A DNA stretch of 47,805 bases from Pseudoflavonifractor sp. 524-17 (GCF_009935845.1 NZ_QWEK01000010.1:1-47805); one strand, 5' to 3'; shown: positions 1-5,591, numbered from the stretch's first letter. Notes: generated by a model from the letters alone, not told the origin. Program-made: numbers and translations.

Positions 1-1
1 G

Positions 2-268
2 CGGTATACCTTGCTGGCCGCGCTTTACACCTGCCGCAATGAGATGCTGGGGCTTTCCGCCGCCCAGCCGCAGATTGCGGCTTACGCTGAAGCTGCCGCA
101 GGAGCAGAGGACGCCTTGGACCAGTACGGCGACAGCGACTTTCTCCGCGCCGTGGCGGGGAGACCGCCCTCTAAAGCGTGGATGGTCATGGATGAGCTCA
201 TGGATACTCTCCGGGTGGTGAATCCAAGAGCCTATGACGGCGTCATGAGAAAGCTGCGTAAGATTTGA
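2..268 (+). CDS. hypothetical small phage-like protein, 5' end outside window
   Basis: The frame is open to the left edge of the window, so the true start may lie outside. The first possible internal start is TTG at 11, which would give 85 residues. The product is predicted to be helical and acidic in the middle (EDALDQYGDSDF), with a basic C-terminus (MRKLRKI). No membrane segment or recognised domain is visible. If the DNA left of the attachment site is phage DNA, this would be one of the last late genes, beyond the lysis module. If it is host DNA, it is simply a neighbour of the tRNA. I do not recognise the family. Confidence 0.6.
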   Translation, partial: RYTLLAALYTCRNEMLGLSAAQPQIAAYAEAAAGAEDALDQYGDSDFLRAVAGRPPSKAWMVMDELMDTLRVVNPRAYDGVMRKLRKI

Positions 269-327
269 AAAGAGGGGGCGTAAGCTCCCTCTTTTCATCT
301 CCAAATATATTTTCCTGTGTCGAGTGA

Positions 328-489
328 GAAAACAGCGTTTACACACGGCTGGCAGATATCAGCAACCAACTGATCGTTAGTGGGCTCTCCTGCGAAGCAG
401 AATATGACCTGGCCAGCCGAGACAGGACGTATATTTTTCCTGAGAACAAAGAACTGCATGGCCGGATAAAAGAAAAAGAGGAAAAGTAA
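328..489 (+). pseudogene. C-terminal remnant of an unknown gene
   Basis: After an in-frame TGA at 325 the frame stays open for 53 codons and reads as plausible protein (ENSVYTRLADISNQ, then SRDRTYIFPENKELHGRI), ending in a run of Lys and Glu. There is no start codon with a ribosome-binding site. It therefore looks like the tail of a gene whose front was deleted. The rest of 269-500 holds nothing else I can recognise. Confidence 0.3.
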
Positions 490-524
490 CGGTTACTTAC
501 ACGTTACTAACAAATCGGTTAAGA

Positions 525-568
525 CCATAAAAAAGAAAACTCCTAGAGCCGTTGCGGCTCTAGGAGTT
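525..568 (-). terminator. intrinsic terminator downstream of the tRNA fragment
   Basis: A perfect 13-bp stem (538-550 with 556-568, loop GTTGC) is followed, on the minus strand, by a T-rich run (TTTTCTTTTTT). It lies directly behind the 3' end of the tRNA-Val fragment on the same strand, where a tRNA terminator would be expected. Confidence 0.85.
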
Positions 569-572
569 CCTA

Positions 573-620
573 TGGTGGAGACTACTGGACTCGAACCAGT
601 GACCTCCTGCGTGTGAAGCA
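573..620 (-). tRNA. tRNA-Val(CAC) 3' fragment (attachment core)
   Basis: Only the 3' part of the tRNA is present, from the anticodon loop to the encoded CCA. There is no D arm or 5' acceptor strand on the right side, where the sequence turns AT-rich. The fragment would restore a complete host tRNA-Val on integration. It is not a functional tRNA by itself. Confidence 0.8.
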
Positions 621-743
621 AAAATAGAAAGAACTTGTATTGAATCATACCCATATATACCAGCATTTTCAACGGTTTTATGAAACTAAAATCAAGCATA
701 TAACGGTATGTATTGATTTGGTTACTAACAAATTACAAACAAA

Positions 744-1817
744 TCAGTCTCTCTCCACAGCCCTTACAAGTTCATCTACGTCCGTATGTACGTAGATGTT
801 TGCCGTTGTGCTGTAGTCCGCGTGTCCCAAAATCTTTTGGAGGATTTCTGGCGGCATCCCCACCTTTCGCGCCCGGCTGGCGTATGTGTGCCGGGTGGCG
901 TGAGGGGTCTTCCGCTCTATGCCCAGCTTATCCAGCAGGGGGTAGTAGTCCCGTTTGCGGAAATTGTTCGGCACACACTGGCCTGTGTATCCTGATAACA
1001 GCAGCGGCCCGTCTGCTTGGGCGGCGAAGTAGGCAAAATATCCACGCCCCTCCGGGCGAATCGGGATCACTCGGTTTCTTCCTGCTTCTGTCTTTTCCCC
1101 ACCAACAACATAGGTTTCGTGGTAGTCCTTTAGTGGAAGAAAAAACAGCTCCCCAATGCGCATCCCGGTGTAGATCAGCATGAGGATGATCTTTGCTGTT
1201 TCACTGCCGTCGGCCTCCAGCTTTTCAATGTCGGTATCGGAGAAGATTTCTTTTTCCTTTTTAATATTCTCAGGCAAACGGACAAATTTAGCAAAATTGG
1301 TGGCCAGCAGTTCTTCCCGCACAGCCCAGCAGGACATTTGCGTGATAAGCTGCTTGTGCTTGGAAAGGGTGGAGTGAGACTGCTTCATGTAAGGGTCAAG
1401 GACTGCTTGGAAGTCCGCTGTCCGCAGGTCCCGGAACTTCTTTTTGTGAAGCGGCTCAAATACATCATAGGCCCGATTGTAAGATGCAATACCATTCGGC
1501 CCAATTTCTTTATAATGTTCTGTTTTCCATGCCTCGAACACATCCGTAAAGGTCATATTATACCGCTCATCCAGAGAACGGCCCGTAAGGCGATTTAAGG
1601 CCTCCAGGGCGGCGGTTTTGGTCTCGTAGCATCCGATAATAGTCCTGTTCTTGGCCGCCGCCCACGGGCGTCTCCTGCGGCCCTGGAGCTTATATACGGT
1701 TCCTGCCCCGTTTGCTCTCTTTAGAGCCTTGCGTGGCTCTCGGTCTTGACGTATACCACAGTAGGGGCAGAATTTCCCATCGCCTGGGATATCAGCTCTA
1801 CACTTCCGGCATTGCAC
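744..1817 (-). CDS. int: tyrosine recombinase (phage integrase)
   Basis: Site-specific recombinase of the tyrosine family, expected to integrate and excise the phage at the adjacent tRNA-Val site. The 357-residue product begins with a zinc ribbon (CRKC at residues 3-6 and CPYC at 17-20), followed by an arm-binding region, a SAM-like core-binding domain (about 90-180) and the catalytic domain. Catalytic residues are visible: Arg in TGMRIGELF, HATRH, the LGHAD box, and Tyr in TANIYVHTD near residue 342. The start has an AGGAGG site 5-10 bp upstream. A perfect 12-bp inverted repeat separates it from the upstream zinc-ribbon gene on the same strand. An N-terminal zinc ribbon is a common variation in Firmicutes integrases. 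Confidence 0.97.
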   Translation of the reverse strand: MQCRKCRADIPGDGKFCPYCGIRQDREPRKALKRANGAGTVYKLQGRRRRPWAAAKNRTIIGCYETKTAALEALNRLTGRSLDERYNMTFTDVFEAWKTEHYKEIGPNGIASYNRAYDVFEPLHKKKFRDLRTADFQAVLDPYMKQSHSTLSKHKQLITQMSCWAVREELLATNFAKFVRLPENIKKEKEIFSDTDIEKLEADGSETAKIILMLIYTGMRIGELFFLPLKDYHETYVVGGEKTEAGRNRVIPIRPEGRGYFAYFAAQADGPLLLSGYTGQCVPNNFRKRDYYPLLDKLGIERKTPHATRHTYASRARKVGMPPEILQKILGHADYSTTANIYVHTDVDELVRAVERD

Positions 1818-1836
1818 ATAACCGCCTCCTATAGTT

Positions 1837-1862
1837 CCGCCCCGGTATGGATACCGGGGCGG
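1837..1862. repeat. perfect 12-bp inverted repeat between integrase and zinc-ribbon gene
   Basis: CCGCCCCGGTAT and its exact reverse complement are separated by GG. There is no T run on either side, so it is not a classic terminator. In the leftward transcript it sits between the zinc-ribbon gene and the integrase ribosome-binding site and could dampen integrase translation or readthrough. Confidence 0.6.
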
Positions 1863-1865
1863 TGG

Positions 1866-2120
1866 TTATCTTTTGGCTAAGACCCAACTGTGGCCGCAGT
1901 TTTGGCACAGGCAAACTTTTTGCATGACTGTTTTTGTTTTTGCCTCTCCTTTTGATTTCTTCCACACTAGGTTAGACATTCCGAACGTACACATTGCCGT
2001 GAGGGCTCGCGCGGTGTTGTTTGCGTGGCCTCCCAGCCCAACACCAGTCTTTTTGGTTTTACTTCCGATTTCTTCCATTGATATAGTGACGTTTTCTCCG
2101 CCACACTCTGGACAAATCAT
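1866..2120 (-). CDS. small protein with split zinc ribbon
   Basis: An 84-residue protein with CPEC at residues 3-6 and CQNC at 73-76, which would together bind one zinc ion. Between them lies a Gly/Ala-rich stretch with a possible single hydrophobic helix (about 28-50). Proteins of this shape are common next to integrases and in mobile elements of Clostridia, but their function is not known. It is the first gene of a leftward pair with the integrase, separated by a 12-bp inverted repeat. The upstream region contains two tandem perfect palindromes that may regulate it. Confidence 0.7.
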   Translation of the reverse strand: MICPECGGENVTISMEEIGSKTKKTGVGLGGHANNTARALTAMCTFGMSNLVWKKSKGEAKTKTVMQKVCLCQNCGHSWVLAKR

Positions 2121-2230
2121 AATTTTTCCTCCCTTCTATATTTACCGCTATCCAGCGGGTGGACCACAAAAAATTTTGACTTTCCTTAATTTTGACAAAT
2201 CACGCGCCCGTATAACTATATAATTTCGTC

Positions 2231-2272
2231 GAGCGCTATATATAGCGCTCATGCTGTAGGGCCCTACAGCAT
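2231..2272. promoter_or_regulatory. two adjoining perfect palindromes, likely operators
   Basis: Positions 2231-2250 read GAGCGCTATATATAGCGCTC, a perfect 20-bp palindrome. Positions 2251-2272 form a second, unrelated perfect 22-bp palindrome (half-site ATGCTGTAGGG). They touch without a gap. They lie between the leftward zinc-ribbon/integrase unit and a rightward gene, and just downstream of a TATAAT at 2219. The GAGCGCTAT half-site resembles the GAGCACTAT half-sites at 5520-5576. No T run follows, so operator is favoured over terminator. Confidence 0.6.
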
Positions 2273-2302
2273 GATATTCTTTGTATTCGGGGGATGAATT
2301 CA

Positions 2303-2542
2303 ATGGATGTGAGGGAAAAGCTGCTGAAACAAGCAGAACACATGGAAGAACAGGAACGTGAGGAATACATAGACTTTCTGCACCGGCTATTTGAACGTGT
2401 GGATAGCTTCGGAAAGCCAACAAACATACTAGAAAAATACGAACGTCTTACAGGTGAAAATAAGGTTAAGGCTGATCGTTATCTTGACGTTCTAGTAGAA
2501 AGTCAAGATAACTGTCAAGGAGGGCCGCGTTTTCAGTCGTGA
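2303..2542 (+). CDS. small protein related to the C-terminal tail of phage XRE repressors
   Basis: A 79-residue charged helical protein. ATG at 2303 is preferred over ATG 2294 because GGGGG at 2289-2293 is then 9 bp upstream. Its C-terminal third (LTGENKVKADRYLDVLVESQDN) resembles the C-terminal tail of the neighbouring convergent repressor (LTTENAALLDSYLDFLLERQDN). It has no HTH of its own, so it may be a truncated regulator or a partner that shares a dimerisation helix. Its 3' end overlaps the repressor gene by 77 bp in convergent orientation. A role in modulating the repressor is only inference. Confidence 0.6.
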   Translation: MDVREKLLKQAEHMEEQEREEYIDFLHRLFERVDSFGKPTNILEKYERLTGENKVKADRYLDVLVESQDNCQGGPRFQS

Positions 2543-2816
2543 GACGCTTTATTTTTCTATCCCTCTCCGGCTCCCCGCTTTGCGGGGGGCTTTCCTTTTG
2601 CCCTGCCGGGGCCGGGTCATCGGTGTTGCCGAGGAGGTAGTCGGTGGAGGTCGAAAGTTCCTGAGCAAGAATGAATATCTCTGTATTGCTCAAAGACGCC
2701 TTTCCCTTTCGGACCTCTGTCAGTTTTCCACGATAAGCCCCAATTGCATTATTAAGATGGGTTAATGATACGCCACGCTTTTCTCTCAAAAATTCAATCC
2801 TGTCTGATGTGGTCAT
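2466..2816 (-). CDS. XRE-family transcriptional repressor (CI-like)
   Basis: A 116-residue DNA-binding regulator. The N-terminal HTH spans about residues 5-62 (RIEFLREKRG, then SLTHLNNAIG, then LSTSTDYLLGNTDD, the usual end of this domain). A Pro/Ser/Glu linker follows, then a helical tail (about 90-113). It reads leftward and is divergent from the gene at 2888. The intergenic DNA contains a TTGATT-17-TATAAT promoter and TTCTGC/GCAGAA inverted repeats, the likely operator. Start: ATG with AGAGGTG 9 bp upstream. A plausible lysogeny repressor, though the second leftward XRE gene (5464-5243) is an equal candidate. Confidence 0.85.
   Translation of the reverse strand: MTTSDRIEFLREKRGVSLTHLNNAIGAYRGKLTEVRKGKASLSNTEIFILAQELSTSTDYLLGNTDDPAPAGQKESPPQSGEPERDRKIKRLTTENAALLDSYLDFLLERQDNDQP
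2478..2512. repeat. palindrome inside two overlapping convergent 3' ends
   Basis: A 35-bp inverted repeat has 11-bp perfect outer arms (GTTATCTTGAC), one mismatch, then 5 more paired bases around a single central G. It lies where the convergent genes at 2303 and 2816 overlap. Because of it, both strands encode the same short peptide motif (leucines, Glu, then QDN). Confidence 0.9.
2573..2600 (+). terminator. possible rightward terminator inside the repressor gene
   Basis: A CCCCGC-TTT-GCGGGG hairpin (2573-2587) is followed by GGCTTTCCTTTT. It lies about 30 bp past the stop of the rightward gene at 2303 and could end that transcript within the antisense repressor gene. The T run is interrupted, so confidence is modest. 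Confidence 0.4.
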
Positions 2817-2829
2817 GCAGAATCACCTC

Positions 2830-2858
2830 TTGATTTCTGCGGAAGTGCAGAATATAAT
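2830..2858 (+). promoter_or_regulatory. rightward promoter with overlapping TTCTGC operator
   Basis: TTGATT (2830-2835), a 17-bp spacer and TATAAT (2853-2858). The spacer contains TTCTGC (2835-2840) and GCAGAA (2847-2852), an inverted repeat with 6 bp between arms. Another GCAGAA is at 2817-2822. A regulator bound there would block this promoter. The same arm pair recurs at the 3754 promoter. Confidence 0.8.
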
Positions 2859-2887
2859 ATACCTATACCAACAAAGGAGGAAAAATT

Positions 2888-3361
2888 ATGATGCCTGATG
2901 AATACATGGAATACAGAGAGTACAGCAAAAAGCACGATGGCATGACCATTGTAGACAGTCAAGGGAACGAACTGTATAATCCGCTGTACGATGTGGACGA
3001 AAGTTCTTTAAGCAAAGTAGACCGTCTCGGTCTTGCATACTGCCGATTTAATAATTACCATTGGGACGAGATTGTTTGTCCAAAACCGGAAGGGTTTGAC
3101 GATTTGCCAAATCACGATAGATACGGCCTTGAAAGAATTTCCCATCCGTTTATTATGTCTGTTCTGTCAAAGCTGTTTCCGAAAAAATACGCAAAAAAAG
3201 TTACAAAGTATGATCTCGTTATGCCTATTATGCGCGGTATTGAATCAGAAATCGGAGAGCCCAATACATCCCGCTGTCATTGGGTCTATGGCATGAAAAA
3301 GACAGAGGAAGAATGGAGAGAGTGGTACTACACAGAGCGTTTTAAGGGATTAGATTGCTGA
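2888..3361 (+). CDS. hypothetical early protein
   Basis: A 157-residue soluble protein with many Tyr, Asp and Lys and no membrane segment. ATG 2888 follows AAAGGAGG; a second ATG is the next codon. It is the first rightward gene from the repressible promoter at 2830, so it should be expressed early or on derepression. I do not recognise the family. The His/Trp/Asp-containing stretches (NNYHWDEIVCPKPEGF, SRCHWVYGM) are distinctive. Its 3' end overlaps the convergent gene at 3641 by 20 bp. Confidence 0.75.
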   Translation: MMPDEYMEYREYSKKHDGMTIVDSQGNELYNPLYDVDESSLSKVDRLGLAYCRFNNYHWDEIVCPKPEGFDDLPNHDRYGLERISHPFIMSVLSKLFPKKYAKKVTKYDLVMPIMRGIESEIGEPNTSRCHWVYGMKKTEEEWREWYYTERFKGLDC

Positions 3362-3641
3362 TTCTGTCAAGCCATTTATCTACGCCCTCTTTTTGGGCCT
3401 GTTCTACAACCGCCCGTCCCTCTGGGCGTATGTGATAAGTCACCTTAACAGTTCCATTAAGAAAGCCGCCCTCACCATCGGGAATGCCGCCGGAAGCATG
3501 GGACGATATTAAGTTCTCTTTTCTTAAGAGATTTATTGTTTCGTTGGGGCGTTCCCCAGCCAGCGCATCGACTTCCGATTCACTCAAGTCATGTTTGTAA
3601 AGCGACTCCAATAAATTGAATGATATTTTGTCGATCAGCAT
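3342..3641 (-). CDS. small winged-helix-like protein
   Basis: A 99-residue protein with a predicted helix-turn-helix (residues about 5-45: LLESLYKHDLSESEVDAL, then PNETINLLRKENLI), followed by a beta-hairpin-like part (GTVKVTYHIRPEGRAVVEQAQ). That pattern is usual in small winged-helix DNA-binding proteins of Firmicutes phages and mobile elements. Start ATG follows AAAGGGAG. It is convergent with the gene at 2888. It probably helps regulate the switch region, but target and sign are unknown. Confidence 0.65.
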   Translation of the reverse strand: MLIDKISFNLLESLYKHDLSESEVDALAGERPNETINLLRKENLISSHASGGIPDGEGGFLNGTVKVTYHIRPEGRAVVEQAQKEGVDKWLDRISNLIP

Positions 3642-3661
3642 ATTTATTTCTCCCTTTCTGA

Positions 3662-3690
3662 CCCCGCCAATGGCGGGGTTGTTTATTTTT
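3662..3690 (+). terminator. strong rightward intrinsic terminator
   Basis: A CCCCGCC-AAT-GGCGGGG stem-loop followed by TTGTTTATTTTT. It ends rightward transcription from the 2830 promoter after the antisense gene 3641-3342 and insulates the promoter at 3754. Confidence 0.9.
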
Positions 3691-3753
3691 AACAGCAGAA
3701 ATAGTGTTTATTTAGTTAATACGACAATATTCTGTGAAAGTGCAGAATTAGAC

Positions 3754-3782
3754 TTGACTTCTGCAAAAACACAGAATATAAT
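3754..3782 (+). promoter_or_regulatory. strong rightward promoter with TTCTG/CAGAA operators
   Basis: TTGACT (3754-3759), a 17-bp spacer and TATAAT (3777-3782). TTCTGC and CAGAA arms lie within the spacer (3759-3776), and another pair (TTCTG at 3730, GCAGAA at 3742-3747) lies just upstream. These match the arms at the 2830 promoter, so one regulator probably controls both. It should drive the rightward genes from 3929. Confidence 0.85.
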
Positions 3783-3790
3783 AATCTCAT

Positions 3791-3901
3791 GCTTGACTTG
3801 AGGGCAACAAAAACCCAGGCCCCCAATTTTGCGGGCTTTTGAAAAAATATTAGGTTTGTTGGCACTTCCTATATTAAATGGTTTCTGTTGCAATGTCAAG
3901 C
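3791..3901 (+). promoter_or_regulatory. structured 5' leader with long-range inverted repeat
   Basis: GCTTGAC (3791-3797), GCAACA (3804-3809) and AAACC (3811-3815) pair in order with GGTTT (3880-3884), TGTTGC (3886-3891) and GTCAAGC (3895-3901), which would close a loop of about 65 nt. Inside, GCCC and GGGC followed by TTTT (3819-3840) resemble a weak terminator. It fills the otherwise gene-free 3790-3928. Confidence 0.45.
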
Positions 3902-3928
3902 TCAACTTATTATTTCTGGAGGTGAAAC

Positions 3929-4129
3929 ATGGGACTGAAAGAGGCTCGAAAGCGGGCCGGACTTACGGCGGCAGAGGCTGGGCGGGCCGTTGGGGTTTCC
4001 GCCCAAAACGTCTACAACTGGGAGGCCGGGTCTTATCTGCCGGAGGCGGCACGGCTAAAGCAGCTGGCGAAGCTGTATGGCTGTACGGTGGACGAGTTGC
4101 TTTCCGACCTGGATAGCGATTCAGTATAA
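3929..4129 (+). CDS. small XRE-family HTH protein (Cro-like)
   Basis: A 66-residue protein that is almost entirely one HTH_XRE domain: LKEARKRAGLTAAEAGRAV, then the recognition part VSAQNVYNWEAGSYLPEA, then LKQLAKLYGCTVDELL. There is no sensor or dimerisation domain, as in Cro-type regulators. ATG follows GGAGGTGAAAC. It is the first gene behind the promoter at 3754 and is followed within 12 bp by a second small HTH gene. The likely job is early control of the switch promoters. Confidence 0.85.
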   Translation: MGLKEARKRAGLTAAEAGRAVGVSAQNVYNWEAGSYLPEAARLKQLAKLYGCTVDELLSDLDSDSV

Positions 4130-4141
4130 GGAGGTGGTAAT

Positions 4142-4336
4142 TTGTTGGAAAAAATCAAGGCGCTGTGCAAGGAGCGCGGCGTTTCCCTTCAAGAGGTCGG
4201 GAGATCGTGCGGTTTCGGCGAAAAGAGCATCTACGCTTGGGGGGAAAAGCCCCCAGCAGCCATTGAACGTGTCAAGCGTGTGGCGGACTATTTTGGCGTT
4301 ACCGTGGACGAGCTGCTGGCCGATACCAGCACGTGA
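4142..4336 (+). CDS. second small XRE-family HTH protein
   Basis: A 64-residue single-domain HTH protein (IKALCKERGVSLQEVGRSCG, then EKSIYAWGEKPPAAIERVKRVADYFGVTVDELLAD). It starts at TTG 4142 with AAGGAGG 7 bp upstream. It resembles its neighbour at 3929 in size and in the DYFGVTVDELL end, but diverges elsewhere, which suggests an old duplication or a two-protein switch. Same operon as 3929 and 4360. Confidence 0.8.
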   Translation: MLEKIKALCKERGVSLQEVGRSCGFGEKSIYAWGEKPPAAIERVKRVADYFGVTVDELLADTST

Positions 4337-4359
4337 AAACAATAAAAGGAGGAAAAGCA

Positions 4360-4581
4360 ATGGACACCATTGAGACAATGACCGCGGCGGAGGCGACAGA
4401 ATGGCTCCGTGCGCGTGGCATGAGGATTTCGTCGCAGATGCTGGTACGCGGCATTCGGGCGCACGAGTTCCCGTTCGGGAATGTGATTCCGCCGGAGAAG
4501 GACGGGGAAGCACCGCGTACGTTTGTGTATAAGGTCCTGCTGGAGGAGTGGGCGGCGGAACGCATTAGGCGGAAAGAATGA
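4360..4581 (+). CDS. small HTH protein, possibly excisionase-like
   Basis: A 73-residue protein. ATG 4360 has AGGAGG 8 bp upstream; the in-frame GTG at 4333 overlaps the previous stop and has none. The pattern TAAEATEWLRARGMRISSQMLVRGIRAHEFPFG, then FVYKVLLEEWAAERIRRKE, resembles short DNA-binding proteins in the excisionase position of phages. It may direct excision or act as an accessory regulator. The family assignment is by resemblance only. Confidence 0.6.
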   Translation: MDTIETMTAAEATEWLRARGMRISSQMLVRGIRAHEFPFGNVIPPEKDGEAPRTFVYKVLLEEWAAERIRRKE

Positions 4582-4586
4582 AAAAT

Positions 4587-4614
4587 CCCCACTCCTGCTG
4601 ACACAGGGACGGGG
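4587..4614 (+). repeat. hairpin repeat, copy 1
   Basis: CCCC and GGGG arms enclose a second partly paired block around CTGACA, ending ACACAGGGACGGGGAA. A near copy lies at 6693-6720. Both copies follow directly after a small HTH gene. There is no T run. Confidence 0.7.
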
Positions 4615-4643
4615 AAGGCATCAAGCGGAAAGGAGGAGACGCT

Positions 4644-4799
4644 TTGACGAAAGCAGATATTTTTCACGCCACGAAAGAGGTTTTCGAGAGTAAAGACGCA
4701 CATGAAGTTGCAAAAATGATCCAATCTGAGCAATGGGTGATTGTAAACGCAGCGTTTCAGGGACCGGATATTTGCTGGTGCCTGGTGAGGATACTATAG
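4644..4799 (+). CDS. hypothetical 51-residue protein
   Basis: A short gene starting at TTG 4644 with AAAGGAGG 8 bp upstream. The product begins MTKADIFHATKEVFESKD and ends in a Trp/Cys-containing stretch (DICWCLVRIL). The strong ribosome-binding site and clean frame support translation. No family is recognised. Its last codons overlap, in convergent orientation, the 3' end of the gene at 5030-4794. Confidence 0.55.
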   Translation: MTKADIFHATKEVFESKDAHEVAKMIQSEQWVIVNAAFQGPDICWCLVRIL

Positions 4800-5030
4800 G
4801 CTTCCCTCCAAATATCCGGGATCGTATTTAAAAGGGACAGGCTTTGGATAGACTGGCTCACCTTCGGCCCACGCAAGAACATAATGCGGAGTTTGATGGT
4901 TGCTGCCTGGTGTCTGAGTATCATAGGCGGAGTGATAGATATGGATGAGCGTCCACCCATGGGATAAGTAGTTGTTCGCCTCTTTCCAGTCTGTAAGTTC
5001 TTGAATGACACGAACTTCTGAATAGTCCAT
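4794..5030 (-). CDS. hypothetical 78-residue protein, DUF1737-like
   Basis: The N-terminal part (VIQELTDWKEANNYLSHGWTLIHIY) has the look of small single-domain proteins in which a helix is followed by an 'unable-to-end' GW-strand, as in DUF1737-type proteins. ATG follows AAAGGAGC. The C-terminus is KYDPGYLEGSL, nearly the same as that of the DnaD-like replication protein (VYDPGDLEGSL at 15233), although the two proteins are otherwise different. It is divergent from the XRE gene at 5083. Function unknown. Confidence 0.6.
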   Translation of the reverse strand: MDYSEVRVIQELTDWKEANNYLSHGWTLIHIYHSAYDTQTPGSNHQTPHYVLAWAEGEPVYPKPVPFKYDPGYLEGSL

Positions 5031-5082
5031 TGGTTGCTCCTTTCACAATGAGGTCAGTTTTACTGGCAAGGAGGGTCTGCCC

Positions 5083-5295
5083 ATGCGAGAAAACCTGAAA
5101 GCCGCCCGCAAGGCGGCGAAGCTGACGCAGCAGGAAATGGCGGACAAGCTGGGGGTACATGAACGCTATTACAAGGCGATAGAGAGCGGCGAACGCCTGG
5201 GGGCCATTTGGATGTGGGACAAGCTGGAAGATTTGCTCGGCATCAATCAGCGTGTTTTGCGAGAAATTCATCCCGGCAAAGAAGATAGTCAGTAG
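5083..5295 (+). CDS. small XRE-family HTH protein
   Basis: A 70-residue HTH protein: LKAARKAAKLTQQEMADKLG is a canonical first half of an XRE domain, followed by VHERYYKAIESGERLGAIWM and a short tail. ATG follows AAGGAGGG. It is convergent with the XRE gene at 5464, overlapping it by 53 bp, so the two transcripts are antisense at their ends. That arrangement mirrors the convergent pair at 2303/2816. Confidence 0.85.
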   Translation: MRENLKAARKAAKLTQQEMADKLGVHERYYKAIESGERLGAIWMWDKLEDLLGINQRVLREIHPGKEDSQ

Positions 5296-5464
5296 ACACG
5301 TCCAGATAGTCAGCAATCTTAATTAGGGTTGAAAAGTATGGCTCCCTATCTCCGCTTTCATAGGCCCTATACGACCGAAGACCTATCCCGAGTATTTCAG
5401 CCATTCCCTGGGCCGTTTTGCCGTGTTCTTTGCGGGCCTGGTTGAGCCGCTCCCCGAATGTCAT
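5243..5464 (-). CDS. XRE-family repressor
   Basis: A 73-residue HTH regulator: FGERLNQARKEHGKTAQGMA, then LGIGLRSYRAYESGDREP, then LIKIADYLDVSTDYLL. ATG 5464 is preferred because AAAGGAGGGGG precedes it and because a longer start would overlap the TACAAT box at 5492-5497. The divergent DNA between this gene and 5592 holds the best promoter in the window (5515) and two AGTGCNCTA-type palindromes. This gene therefore most likely represses the gene at 5592 and itself. Confidence 0.85.
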   Translation of the reverse strand: MTFGERLNQARKEHGKTAQGMAEILGIGLRSYRAYESGDREPYFSTLIKIADYLDVSTDYLLCRDEFLAKHAD

Positions 5465-5514
5465 AGCAAACCCCCTCCTTTTAGTGTTCATATTGTACAC
5501 CATAAAAATAGTTC

Positions 5515-5543
5515 TTGACAGTGCGCTAATAGAGCACTATAAT
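5515..5543 (+). promoter_or_regulatory. consensus rightward promoter
   Basis: TTGACA (5515-5520), exactly 17 bp, TATAAT (5538-5543). It perfectly matches the sigma-A consensus. It drives the gene at 5592 and is overlapped by operator 1 (5520-5538). Confidence 0.95.
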
Positions 5544-5576
5544 AAAGGCGAGAATAGTGCTCGAATAGAGCACTAT
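5520..5576. promoter_or_regulatory. two operators with GAGCACTAT half-sites
   Basis: Operator 1 (5520-5538) and operator 2 (5556-5574) are 19-bp near-palindromes of the form AGTGCTCTA-N-TAGAGCACT, each with one mismatch, and start 36 bp apart. Operator 1 covers the spacer of the 5515 promoter. The half-site also resembles the palindrome at 2231-2250 (GAGCGCTAT). Confidence 0.8.
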
Positions 5577-5591
5577 AAAGGAGGAACCAAC

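Larger units (their letters stand above)
503..733. other. phage attachment site with tRNA-Val 3' fragment as core
   Basis: The core at 573-620 (minus strand) is the 3' part of a tRNA-Val gene. It starts in the anticodon loop (TTCACAC, anticodon CAC), then the 3' anticodon strand, a perfect T arm (ACTGG-TTCGAGT-CCAGT), the acceptor strand and CCA. Homology stops just 5' of the anticodon loop. The 13-mer GTTACTAACAAAT occurs at 503-515 and again at 721-733, on either side of the core, as expected for arm-type integrase sites. The integrase gene ends 11 bp from the right copy. This arrangement fits an intact attP. An attL/attR junction remains possible. Confidence 0.75.

Noticed and set aside
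493-699. 68-codon minus-strand ORF over the attachment site
   Set aside because: It is the translated tRNA fragment (VTGSSPVVSTI), a well-known false ORF.
5418-5591. N-terminal extension of the 5592 gene
   Set aside because: The extension reads through the consensus promoter and operators; ATG 5592 has the ribosome-binding site.
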